Of a stretch of DNA of 64,000 bases, positions 9,290-17,209 are shown piece by piece. The position numbers were made by a program, and so were the translations under genes. How positions within the stretch are numbered: the first letter of the stretch is position 1; each line of letters opens with the position of its first letter. The stretch comes from Zobellia galactanivorans (lineage in GTDB: Bacteria; Bacteroidota; Bacteroidia; Flavobacteriales; Flavobacteriaceae), in contig NC_015844.1 in the NCBI RefSeq assembly GCF_000973105.1, forward strand, positions 1,980,501 through 2,044,500, in the 5' to 3' direction. The notes beneath the pieces were generated by a model, which made no database searches, had not been told where the DNA came from, and saw only the letters and a list, made by a program, of their open reading frames with translations.

Positions 9290-10156
9290 GTGGATAAGCA
9301 CCTAAAGGAACATATCGCGTATTTGCTCTGTGTGAATATTGACCGGATTCAATCCGTTTCCGGAGGTGATATTTCAGAGGCCTATCTCCTAGAAACCGAA
9401 ACGGAGCGTTTCTTTTGTAAAATCAATCATGGGAAAAACGGTTATGAGCTGTTCAAGGCCGAAAAATTGGGCTTGGAGGCTATTGCCCAATCCAAAACCA
9501 TAGGCGTACCGAAGATTCTACTCTGTGAGTCCCTTGAAAAAGGCGGGTTTTTGGTAATGGACTATATCGAACCCAAACGCCCCACAGAAACCGACTTTGA
9601 ACTTTTGGGCCATCAACTGGCGGCCCTACATCACCATACGACCCAAAACGAATTTGGATTTTCTACCGACAACTTTATCGGCAACCTCATCCAATCTAAT
9701 TCAAACCACATGCAATGGGGCGAATTTTATGTGCAGGAACGACTTATGCCCCAATTGCAACTGGCAAAAGAAATGGGTAAGCTAAATGATGGCGAAATCC
9801 CTACGGAAGACAAGCTGCTACAATCTTGTCAAAATCTATTTCCAAACGCAAAACCTTCTTTGCTACATGGTGATTTATGGAGCGGAAATTACTTGATCTC
9901 ACAAAACGGAACTCCCTATTTAATAGATCCGGCGGTGTATTACGGCCATCACGAAGTAGATTTGGCCATGACCCGGCTCTTTGGAGGTTTTGGCCCTTCT
10001 TTCTATAGTGCCTATCAAGAACATTTTAGGCCTGTAGGCCATGAAAACGAAAGGAACGACCTCTACCAACTCTACTATCTCTTAGTACACCTCAACCTTT
10101 TTGGAAGCTCGTACAAAGCCTCCGTTACGCAAATATTGCAGCGGTATTTTAAATAA
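9290..10156 (+). CDS. Fructosamine/ketosamine-3-kinase family protein
   Basis: A 288-residue aminoglycoside-phosphotransferase-like kinase of the fructosamine-3-kinase family, which phosphorylates protein- or amino-acid-bound ketoamines and so removes glycation damage. The catalytic loop is HGDLWSGN (residues 193-200, catalytic Asp195) and the metal-binding Asp is Asp213 in YLIDPAVYYGHHE. FLVMDYIE is the hinge. The start used is GTG at 9290; no in-frame ATG precedes the conserved N-terminus. Length is normal for the family. It is the last housekeeping-type gene before the AT-rich accessory island. Confidence 0.9.
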   Translation: MDKHLKEHIAYLLCVNIDRIQSVSGGDISEAYLLETETERFFCKINHGKNGYELFKAEKLGLEAIAQSKTIGVPKILLCESLEKGGFLVMDYIEPKRPTETDFELLGHQLAALHHHTTQNEFGFSTDNFIGNLIQSNSNHMQWGEFYVQERLMPQLQLAKEMGKLNDGEIPTEDKLLQSCQNLFPNAKPSLLHGDLWSGNYLISQNGTPYLIDPAVYYGHHEVDLAMTRLFGGFGPSFYSAYQEHFRPVGHENERNDLYQLYYLLVHLNLFGSSYKASVTQILQRYFK

Positions 10157-10160
10157 ATCC

Positions 10161-10233
10161 CCCCTTTGAAAAGGAGTGCCCGAAGGGCGGAGGATGTTTC
10201 TTTACAGCCGAAAAGATAAAAATATGGGGAGTG
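10161..10233. repeat. Left copy of imperfect ~72-bp repeat bracketing the TssD cassette
   Basis: Begins CCCCTTTGAA, contains the small hairpin GCCCGAAGGGC and ends ATGGGGAGTG. A related copy lies at 13196-13266 in the same orientation, with the same start, the same CCCGAAGGGCGG core and the same end; by eye about three quarters of positions match. The rest of the gap 10157-10507 holds no gene I can support. Confidence 0.6.
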
Positions 10234-10507
10234 AATATTGAGTAAATACATGGCGAACGTAAAAGGAGCTTTGGGCAATACATTCGGAGGTAGTATAACA
10301 TCCCGCAAAGATTCTGTTGTTTAAGAGAGTAACACCACTACTACCCCGCCAAAAACACAGAAAAGATTCGGTCAACCAATAATCGATAAGACGTTTTTCC
10401 TAAAGAAAAAGGCTTCTGAATTTGTATTTTGACGAATACAGTTATAATTCATCTTAGTTTAAATAGGAAAACTGTACTTTAAATTCAGAAAATAAAGAGA
10501 TAAATTA

Positions 10508-11206
10508 ATGAGTTTTCTTGCTAAACTATTTATCAACAGTCGGATAATTAATGTATTGGATACGAATATACAGTTTTACCAACAAGTTGATTCCGATAAT
10601 TTTAAACCTGCATCCTTGCCAATGGGAGGGGTATTCAGCCTTACGATAGAAGCTGACGGCGCCACAGATCTCTTAGGTCTTGCCCTTTCACCCGACACCA
10701 TGTGTGAGGGGTATATACGTTTTTACAAAAGGGGTGGTATGGCCAAGTTGGTGGATTATGAATTTTTTGACACGTATATAGTAAACTATCGACGAAATTA
10801 TGATGGAACTTGCGGTAAGGTTACCACTGATCAATATGTTTTTTCTCCTGGAATCCTGCGTATTGGAGATATGGTCTTCGAAAAATGGTGGAAATTATCT
10901 GATTTGGCAATAAAAGACGAGCAGGTTCAAATTGCCGAACCAAAGACGGTACCCACCATTAAAGATTACTATATAACGGATAAAGATGGTAATCGCATAG
11001 AGAAGTCAAGGATAGGGGAAACGATTACCTTGAATATAATTACCCAAGATATGATTGGGGAAACCATGACGATTGGTTTGAACGACCCTACTGTAGATTT
11101 TATGTATAAAGGAGTGGTTTTAGAGAACGATACATTAAAAGATTTGACCATTTCAAAAAATAAAGAAAAAATCGAATTGGAAGTAGTAAGACAAAAGCTA
11201 AAGTAA
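10508..11206 (+). CDS. tssD: T6SS tube protein TssD (Bacteroidota Hcp) with C-terminal extension
   Basis: The first ~130 residues match the Hcp-like TssD family of Bacteroidota (subtype iii) type VI secretion systems: start MSFLAKLFINSR, a LPMGGVFSLTIEADG strand, YIRFYKRGGMAKLVDYEFFDTYIVNY, and the final MVFEKWW. Standard TssD proteins end near here. This one continues for ~100 residues (TVPTIKDYYITDKDGNRIEKS ... IELEVV) with the look of a beta-sandwich, so it is an extended Hcp that could carry cargo. Its stop overlaps the next start by one base (TAATG), predicting translational coupling to the protease gene. Base composition is AT-richer than its neighbours. No T6SS structural genes lie in the window. 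Family call by pattern recognition, fairly firm. Confidence 0.82.
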   Translation: MSFLAKLFINSRIINVLDTNIQFYQQVDSDNFKPASLPMGGVFSLTIEADGATDLLGLALSPDTMCEGYIRFYKRGGMAKLVDYEFFDTYIVNYRRNYDGTCGKVTTDQYVFSPGILRIGDMVFEKWWKLSDLAIKDEQVQIAEPKTVPTIKDYYITDKDGNRIEKSRIGETITLNIITQDMIGETMTIGLNDPTVDFMYKGVVLENDTLKDLTISKNKEKIELEVVRQKLK

Positions 11207-12549
11207 TGGGAAAGAATTCGTTTAAGCTAGAAGTAATGGGCCAAACCAAAACTTTGGACGTTATAGTGAATGATATAAGATTCTTTGCGATCTTAGAAAG
11301 ACCGGATGACTATTCTGGAGAATTTGGTTTTGATTGGATGCGTTCAGATTATAAAAATAGTTGCGCCGATTATGATAAGTTGAAGAATGAATATACGCCT
11401 ACTGAAATTGAGGGCGAGGAATATTTCGTGCCTTGGTTGAGTATGTTTCCCAATCAAGAAGGTGTTAAGCTTAAACTTGTTCTGATCGAACCGGAAAACC
11501 ATACTAACATAGGTACGCCTACAGAAGACGATATTATAAAGTTCAAGGCAAAAAGTGGTATCCGATTTGAGCCTGAACAAATGACCTTACAGGATACCAA
11601 AGATAACGATGTTATCACTGTCTTTTGTGATCAGCCCTTAACTAATGACGTAAGTATAGACATTTTAAACAGGGATGATGAAATTGTTGGTAAATTGAAT
11701 GTTTATAAAAATGCGCACCATAAAAAATTGCATTTTAATATTACTCCAGTGCGTGTATTAAGAAAAGGAATAGCTGCTAACGACGCCAAAACTATAGAGG
11801 ACACAATAGATGGTGTAAATGGCTTTGGGAATAAGAATAGTAACATAGAAGGCGATTTACAAAATTTGGAAACATATCTAAACAAGCGATCGTTGAACCA
11901 AGCCCTATTACAATGTACCATTGGCAAAGTTTATGATATAGTCATCGATGAAAATAAATGGATAGCCGATGACCTTATTTTAGATGAAGGGTGCATATTT
12001 AAAGGAGATGCTGTTCTTGATAAATTGTTTGAAGAATTTCAAAAACAACACCCTAATAAAGCGAACAAAAAGGATATGGTCGTTTTCTTAAATCCATTAA
12101 AAAAAGAAGATGCAGGCGGAGAAGGCAATTTAAGGGATGTGGATGCCAGACAGCTGGCTATTTATCTCTCAAATTTAAATTCTCTTACTACTTTTGCGCA
12201 TGAAATTGCCCACGTTGCTGGCTTAGAGCATTCTTTTAAAGGGAGTGATGATGTTCCTGAAACTGATATTCATGCAATGAATGAATACATTATAGCTGTT
12301 GATAATCAAATGAATTCTATGTTAGCAAACAACGATCCTAAAAATGAAATATCGGAGCTATGGCGATATTATCAGGAAGATTATGCTAAGTATCGAGGCT
12401 ATTTAAATTCGCACTATCGAAACCCTTATAAATTTGATAAGAAAAGTACTGAAAATCTGATGGACTATTCAGATGACCGTATAAGCTTTTGGAAGTTTCA
12501 ATGGAAGGTATTGCAGGAAGAAGTCTTAAAGTTTTACGCTAATCCATAA
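11206..12549 (+). CDS. Metzincin-like zinc metalloprotease, probable T6SS effector
   Basis: A 447-residue protein with no signal peptide. The zinc site HEIAHVAGLEH (residues 332-342) fits the full metzincin consensus HExxHxxGxxH, with ligands His332, His336 and His342 and catalytic Glu333. A plausible Met-turn follows at Met419 (ENLMDYSDD). Residues 1-~95 form a separate N-terminal domain (FGFDWMRSDYKNS, YFVPWLSMF), and ~100-185 look like a second beta-rich module; I infer these are loading or adaptor domains. Coupling to an extended TssD and the lack of a Sec signal suggest delivery through the T6SS tube. The protease family is well supported; the effector role is inferred from context. Confidence 0.78.
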   Translation: MGKNSFKLEVMGQTKTLDVIVNDIRFFAILERPDDYSGEFGFDWMRSDYKNSCADYDKLKNEYTPTEIEGEEYFVPWLSMFPNQEGVKLKLVLIEPENHTNIGTPTEDDIIKFKAKSGIRFEPEQMTLQDTKDNDVITVFCDQPLTNDVSIDILNRDDEIVGKLNVYKNAHHKKLHFNITPVRVLRKGIAANDAKTIEDTIDGVNGFGNKNSNIEGDLQNLETYLNKRSLNQALLQCTIGKVYDIVIDENKWIADDLILDEGCIFKGDAVLDKLFEEFQKQHPNKANKKDMVVFLNPLKKEDAGGEGNLRDVDARQLAIYLSNLNSLTTFAHEIAHVAGLEHSFKGSDDVPETDIHAMNEYIIAVDNQMNSMLANNDPKNEISELWRYYQEDYAKYRGYLNSHYRNPYKFDKKSTENLMDYSDDRISFWKFQWKVLQEEVLKFYANP

Positions 12550-12551
12550 AT

Positions 12552-13148
12552 ATGAGATATTTATTACTTGTTTATTTCAGTACAATGACGTTGTTGTCTG
12601 CCCAAAAAAAAATGGAACCAATAACTACTCCTATCGGTTCCCTCGATATAATTGCAAAAAATGTTGATGGTAAATTGAAATATTGTTCCCCAAAAGGAAA
12701 GGCTCTAGGGGGGAAATATTCTATATCGATTCGAAAAGAAAAAGAGAGAAAGCAAGATTATGACGGGGAAGGAAATGATATTCCCAACACTCCTTTCAAA
12801 GGGCTGAAAACCGATTTTAATCAACTCGGGTCTTTTGTAAAAGGTTATAAAAATGGTCTTTGGAAAACCACCTTCAAGAATAAATTGATAAAGACCGAAA
12901 ACTTCAAGAATGGCCTTTTGTTCGGAGTATATAAGGTTTATGATACCAATGGAAACATGCTCTATAATACCAATTTTGGACTAAACGGGGATGGCAGATT
13001 TAAAGATTTCTATTATAAATCAGGCATTCTAAGGGAAGAAGGGAGTTATAAAAACGGTAAAAAGGAAGGGGAATGGTGTTACTATGATGAAACAGGGCAA
13101 TCAAAAACCGTTAAGCACTATAAAGAAGGTGTTCTACAAGAAAAGTAA
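12552..13148 (+). CDS. Secreted MORN/YwqK-type repeat protein, candidate immunity protein
   Basis: A 198-residue protein with an N-terminal signal peptide (MRYLLLVYFSTMTLLSAQ), so likely periplasmic. From ~residue 95 it carries MORN_2/YwqK-type repeats (GSFVKGYKNGLWKTTF, ENFKNGLLFGVYKVYD, GSYKNGKKEGEWCYYD, KHYKEGVLQEK). YwqK family proteins include antitoxins of secreted toxins in Bacillus. It starts 2 bases after the metalloprotease stop, so the three genes form one tight operon. Position after a putative effector, plus export, suggests it protects the periplasm against that protease. This role is inference; other MORN_2 proteins have different or unknown functions. Confidence 0.72.
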   Translation: MRYLLLVYFSTMTLLSAQKKMEPITTPIGSLDIIAKNVDGKLKYCSPKGKALGGKYSISIRKEKERKQDYDGEGNDIPNTPFKGLKTDFNQLGSFVKGYKNGLWKTTFKNKLIKTENFKNGLLFGVYKVYDTNGNMLYNTNFGLNGDGRFKDFYYKSGILREEGSYKNGKKEGEWCYYDETGQSKTVKHYKEGVLQEK

Positions 13149-13157
13149 ATTGTCCCC

Positions 13158-13182
13158 GCTAGCACGAACATCATGCCCGTGT
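13158..13182. repeat. REP-like palindromic sequence
   Basis: Contains CACG ... CGTG arms around ACATCATGCC and resembles the right half of the element at 14024-14040 (CATCATGCTCGTG). The following GTTAAGTAAAA is also similar to GCTAAGTAAAA at ~13974. It lies in the 329-base gap 13149-13477, which otherwise holds only the right repeat copy and AT-rich DNA. Confidence 0.35.
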
Positions 13183-13195
13183 TAAGTAAAAAACA

Positions 13196-13266
13196 CCCCT
13201 TTGAAGGCAGTTCCCGAAGGGCGGGTATGTTCTTTTGAAGACGAATAGACAAAACCATGGGGAGTG
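13196..13266. repeat. Right copy of imperfect ~72-bp repeat bracketing the TssD cassette
   Basis: CCCCTTTGAA at the left, CCCGAAGGGCGG core, ATGGGGAGTG at the right: the same anchors in the same order as 10161-10233. It begins 47 bases after the last gene of the cassette. Confidence 0.6.
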
Positions 13267-13477
13267 TTAAACACATCACCAAGAGAATATTAAGAAAGAA
13301 CCCGCTATTTTAGGCAAGGGTTTCGCTACGAACGTAAATTATTTTTTCAATCCCTATTTTTTCTTAATTTCTTAATTTCCGTAATATTTTAATATCTACA
13401 TTAGCATCTTTTTTTGGGTGGCCTATTATGTATTTAAAAGGGTCGAAAAAAAGTAATTAAAATCTATAAACTGTAGA

Positions 13478-13921
13478 ATGAAAAAGTATATATCACTTCT
13501 GTCTTTATTTGTAATTGTGGTTTTATCAGTGGCTTGTAACAAAGATGATGATCATGAAGAGGCCTTACGAAGCACAGTATATCAACTTGAAGCCACGGAA
13601 GGTTTCAATGTTACCGGTACAGTAACCTTTACGGAAGGAGATGATGGCACGACAAACGTATTGGTAAAATTAGTCGATTCCAATACGGATGAACATCCTG
13701 CTTACATTAGGTACAGTAGTGGTGATGAAAAAGATAATATTGCTATCACGCTCAAAAAATGTACGTGTTCCGTTGGAGAAACCGTTGTTTCAAAATTAGA
13801 TAACGGAGAACCTATTGATTATGATGGACTGCTCCAATTGGACGCTTATGTAAGTATTCATCAGAGCCTTGAAGATATGGAAACCATTGTTTCTACCGTT
13901 AAAATTGGGACGGGCCATTAA
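13478..13921 (+). CDS. Small lipoprotein, possibly CHRD-like beta domain
   Basis: A 147-residue protein with a lipoprotein signal (lipobox SVAC, Cys20) followed by an acidic tether (NKDDDHEE). Acidic residues right after the Cys are typical of surface-exposed lipoproteins in Bacteroidota. The mature part is beta-rich; FNVTGTVTFTEGDDGTTNVLVKL is reminiscent of CHRD-type domains, but I am not confident of the family. Two close cysteines (KKCTCS) could form a disulfide. It stands alone between the TssD cassette and the NlpC/P60 gene. Confidence 0.6.
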   Translation: MKKYISLLSLFVIVVLSVACNKDDDHEEALRSTVYQLEATEGFNVTGTVTFTEGDDGTTNVLVKLVDSNTDEHPAYIRYSSGDEKDNIAITLKKCTCSVGETVVSKLDNGEPIDYDGLLQLDAYVSIHQSLEDMETIVSTVKIGTGH

Positions 13922-14000
13922 GCTTCTATTTCATACCTGCTCATACCGCCCGCTAAGGTATGCCTCATACTGGTGCTAAGTAAAACCATCCATAGCCATT

Positions 14001-14040
14001 GGCACAAGCATGACGCTTGCGCCAGCATCATGCTCGTGCC
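14001..14040. repeat. Compound REP-like palindrome
   Basis: GGCACAAGC (14001-14009) can pair with GCTTGCGCC (14015-14023) with one G-U-type mismatch. AGCATCATGCT (14024-14034) is itself a palindrome. The outer arms GGCACAAGCATGA and TCATGCTCGTGCC also pair with one mismatch, so two alternative hairpin structures are possible. It lies between converging genes. Confidence 0.5.
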
Positions 14041-14051
14041 CATAACGAACA

Positions 14052-15263
14052 TTAATCCTTAAAAACAGGGTTTTTAACCAAACTAATTAAGGCATCATCA
14101 TTTTCCTTTAAGATGCGTTTTGAGCGTAGATAACGGTCGTGGTTGAACTCGTCATAGTTATCGGCATTTTTATCCATACTGCTAATGCGTACCATCTCCG
14201 AGGCGTGAATAAATTCATTATTGCCGATCCACATACCTACATGTACTACTTTTTCAGGGGACGAATCCGTTGCTTTTTTTCCAAAGAACAACAAATCGCC
14301 TTTTTGTAGCTTATCAAAATTCTTTACAGAATCAACGGCTTTACCTGTATGTACCTGCTGTGAAGCATCTCTGGGAATGACCATTCCGTTAAGGAAAAAG
14401 ATAGTTTTGGTAAAACCGCTACAGTCCATTCCCTTAGTCGAGGTCCCTCCCCATAAATACGGCACCCCCATTAGGGTTTTTGAGGTGGCGACAAGGCTTT
14501 CTTGGGTAGGTTCCAACTTTTCCAACCAGCTTTGGTACGGTTCCGATTCTTCTTTGCTTACAAAAGCTTTTCTTCCATCGGGATATTGCACTTCAAAAAA
14601 TTCTTCGGTCTCCCCTATCATTTCCAAAATATCACCGGCAACCAAGTCGGAAACCCGTTGTCCCTCCTCGGCATCCTGATACGAATATCCTGCCGTTGCG
14701 GTATAAATAAGTTTGTCCTTGCTTTTCCAGTTTTCAGCCTGGCTTTTATCCATCAAAACAATTCCCCCTGCATCGACCCAAGACAGATATTTATCGGGAG
14801 TTTGAATATAATACCAGTCATCGTCTTTCTTAAAAACCTTTACCGGGGTACCCAAGGTAGCCTGTGTGGCCAATTCTGCAGAATGTTTGGGCTTGCTCCT
14901 AAGATTGGCCACCGAGATATTGACAACGGCCCATGTCTTTTTCCCGAGTTCCTTTGAAGGCAATATTTCTATGGCATCGGTATAGGTAATGTTTTCTGCC
15001 TTTAAGGTGGCCCTTAATTTCCCTATAGCTTCCGGCAGGTTGCTTTCCCCTTTTAATATATATTTTTCGGTATCGGTAAAAACGTGTACATCAAAAAGTG
15101 CGGTTCTTTTATCCGGTGCATATTCCTCCCGTATTTCGGAAATGGTCTTTAAAAGTTTGGCTTCCTTCTTGCTTTTTTCGGTACAGGAAACCAAAAACAA
15201 TACTAAAAAACCAATGATCAAACCACCTATCTTATATCCCTTCATTCTTAAATTTATTATCAT
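14052..15263 (-). CDS. NlpC/P60 (C40) cysteine peptidase lipoprotein with SH3 domains
   Basis: A cell-wall peptidase that cuts stem-peptide bonds in peptidoglycan. The predicted lipoprotein signal ends at Cys27 (LVSC); an in-frame ATG at codon 7 (MKGYKIGG) is the more natural start, so the mature N-terminus is unaffected. Two bacterial SH3 modules occupy ~112-165 (VANLRSKPKHS ... DDDWYYIQTPD) and ~185-240. The catalytic domain has Cys281 in MDCSGF, a preceding YLWGG motif, His341 in VVHVGMWIG and a third polar residue at His353 (FIHASE). Length and order are usual for the Bacteroidota family. No operon partner is evident. Confidence 0.9.
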   Translation of the reverse strand: MIINLRMKGYKIGGLIIGFLVLFLVSCTEKSKKEAKLLKTISEIREEYAPDKRTALFDVHVFTDTEKYILKGESNLPEAIGKLRATLKAENITYTDAIEILPSKELGKKTWAVVNISVANLRSKPKHSAELATQATLGTPVKVFKKDDDWYYIQTPDKYLSWVDAGGIVLMDKSQAENWKSKDKLIYTATAGYSYQDAEEGQRVSDLVAGDILEMIGETEEFFEVQYPDGRKAFVSKEESEPYQSWLEKLEPTQESLVATSKTLMGVPYLWGGTSTKGMDCSGFTKTIFFLNGMVIPRDASQQVHTGKAVDSVKNFDKLQKGDLLFFGKKATDSSPEKVVHVGMWIGNNEFIHASEMVRISSMDKNADNYDEFNHDRYLRSKRILKENDDALISLVKNPVFKD

Positions 15264-15328
15264 TTTTTCGTTGCATTAGAGGCTATTTTGAAACAGTCTC
15301 TTCGTGAAATTATGTAATTTTATCGCAA

Positions 15329-16555
15329 ATGAGCAAACTCAAGGCAATAGAACTTTTTGCAGGGGTCGGGGGATTCCGCCTCGGACTCGAAAAAACCGGA
15401 CAATACGAGGTGGTCTGGAGCAACCAATGGGAACCTTCTACAAAAACGCAACATGCCTCTATCGTTTATGAGGCCCGCTTCGGTAAGGCGAACCATTGCA
15501 ACAAAGATATAGCCGAAGTACCTACCGACGCCATTCCCGATGCCGACCTTTTGGTAGGTGGTTTTCCCTGCCAAGATTACTCGGTAGCGACCACTTTACA
15601 AAATTCTAAAGGGCTGATCGGTAAAAAAGGGGTCCTCTGGTGGAGCATACACCGCATATTGTCTGAAAAGAAAAACCCACCCAAGTACTTATTTCTTGAA
15701 AATGTAGACCGCCTGTTAAAATCACCTTCCGCCCAACGTGGCCGTGATTTTGCCATTATGTTGAAAAGTTTGGACGACCTGGGCTATGCCGTCGAATGGC
15801 GCGTGATAAACGCTGCGGATTATGGTATGCCCCAACGCCGTAGACGTATTTTTTTCTTGGGCTACCACAAATCAACCCCCCTTTATAATGCCCTCAAAAA
15901 ATCGGATGCCGCCGATTGGGTACATACATCGGGAACGATGCCTGCTGCTTTTCCCGTTCAACAAACGGTACAAAAGCCCACTTCCTTCGAAATCGAGGGA
16001 GATTTGGTACATATTTCGGAGAATTTTAATTTGGGAGAAGGACTTTCCCCTTTTCAAAACTCTGGGGTATTTATCGACGGAAAGGTCTTTACCGTAAAAA
16101 CGGCACCTAGCTACGATGGCAAACGTACCGTTTTGGGCGATGTGCTTCAAAACGGGGAAGTCACCGAAGCCTTTTTCATTCCCGAAGAGGACTATCCTAA
16201 ATGGGAATACTTAAAAGGGGCCAAAAAGGAAGTACGAACGGCCAAATCAGGTTTTACTTATAACTACAGCGAAGGGGGAATGATATTTCCCGATGCATTG
16301 GACAATGCTTCAAGGACGATCATTACCGGAGAGGGCGGAAAATCGCCTTCTCGTTTCAAGCATGTGGTACAGACCAAAAAGGGATTGAGACGCTTAACGC
16401 CCATAGAACTCGAACGCCTGAATATGTTTCCTGACAATCACACCCTTTTAGAGGGCATAAGCGATACCAAACGGGCTTTTTTTATGGGCAATGCCCTGGT
16501 TGTCGGCGTTGTTGAAAAAATAGCCGAAGCCCTAGCGGATAAAATTGAAGTTTAA
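15329..16555 (+). CDS. DNA (cytosine-5-) methyltransferase of a type II restriction-modification system
   Basis: A 408-residue C5-cytosine methyltransferase. Motif I is ELFAGVGGFRLG (SAM binding), motif IV GGFPCQDYSVA with the catalytic Cys, motif VI LENVDRLL, motif VIII QRRRRIFFLG, then a target-recognition region (~190-330), motif IX RRLTPIELERLNMFPD and motif X MGNALVVGVVEKI. All core motifs are intact and in order. It is followed after 30 bases by a putative PD-(D/E)xK endonuclease gene on the same strand, giving the usual M-R layout. The recognition site cannot be read from sequence. Such pairs usually act as horizontally acquired defence modules. Confidence 0.95.
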   Translation: MSKLKAIELFAGVGGFRLGLEKTGQYEVVWSNQWEPSTKTQHASIVYEARFGKANHCNKDIAEVPTDAIPDADLLVGGFPCQDYSVATTLQNSKGLIGKKGVLWWSIHRILSEKKNPPKYLFLENVDRLLKSPSAQRGRDFAIMLKSLDDLGYAVEWRVINAADYGMPQRRRRIFFLGYHKSTPLYNALKKSDAADWVHTSGTMPAAFPVQQTVQKPTSFEIEGDLVHISENFNLGEGLSPFQNSGVFIDGKVFTVKTAPSYDGKRTVLGDVLQNGEVTEAFFIPEEDYPKWEYLKGAKKEVRTAKSGFTYNYSEGGMIFPDALDNASRTIITGEGGKSPSRFKHVVQTKKGLRRLTPIELERLNMFPDNHTLLEGISDTKRAFFMGNALVVGVVEKIAEALADKIEV

Positions 16556-16585
16556 TCCCTTAAAAATTACATCCATCAATGTAAT

Positions 16586-17200
16586 ATGTCCACTCAGAGT
16601 AATTTCAAATCGGATCTAGAGCGGGAACAAAGGCTTTATATTTTACTGGACCGCTATTACAAACACTACCTTAAACATTACACTTTTGAGCGGGTAAGCG
16701 ATCTAAGACGCCAATTGAAAGGTATAGACCTCATCTTTACGCATAAAACCAATGGAAAGCAATTTTTTATAGACGAAAAGGCACAGCTCGATTATGTCAA
16801 TGAAAACCTGCCCACCTTTGCCTTTGAACTGAGCTATGAAAAGAAAGGTTCATTAAAGAAAGGTTGGTTATTCGATGCCTCAAAGAAAACGGATTTCTAT
16901 GCTTTGATCACTTCTATTTATGCCGATGCCCCGAACACTTTTACCTCATGTAAAATCACCTTGGTAAACCGGCAAAAACTCATTGCCCTTTTGAAGCGCC
17001 GTTCCATTACCGCGGCCTCCATAAAAAAGTATGCCTTATTGCGCCAAAAGCTGCACGGCAAAATAAAACTGGATATGCTACACCATAGAAGCGAAGGATA
17101 TCTATTTTCGTCAACCAAAAACAAGGCGGAAAGGCCTTTAAACCTTATTTTGAAACTCGATTTTTTAGAGGAATCCGGTGTGGCCAAAAGACTGGCCTAA
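16586..17200 (+). CDS. Putative type II restriction endonuclease (PD-(D/E)xK)
   Basis: A 204-residue cytoplasmic protein directly behind the C5 methyltransferase. A PD-(D/E)xK-like site can be placed: Asp48 in KGIDLIFTH, then Asp63-Glu64-Lys65 in FFIDEKAQLDY after a hairpin turn (THKTNGK). This fits the D-x(14)-D-x-K pattern of many type II enzymes. The rest shows no family I know. The context (30-base gap, same strand) makes it the natural restriction partner, but the specificity and activity are unproven. Confidence 0.72.
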   Translation: MSTQSNFKSDLEREQRLYILLDRYYKHYLKHYTFERVSDLRRQLKGIDLIFTHKTNGKQFFIDEKAQLDYVNENLPTFAFELSYEKKGSLKKGWLFDASKKTDFYALITSIYADAPNTFTSCKITLVNRQKLIALLKRRSITAASIKKYALLRQKLHGKIKLDMLHHRSEGYLFSSTKNKAERPLNLILKLDFLEESGVAKRLA

Positions 17201-17209
17201 AACTTTTAC

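Noticed and set aside
10250-10294. Small frame starting ATGGCGAACG in the gap before the TssD gene
   Set aside because: It stops after about 14 codons, with no recognisable motif or ribosome-binding context.
10508-13148. A complete T6SS locus
   Set aside because: No TssB, TssC, TssF, TssG, TssK, VgrG, PAAR or ClpV gene is present; only the tube protein and its two partners are seen, so any apparatus must be encoded elsewhere.
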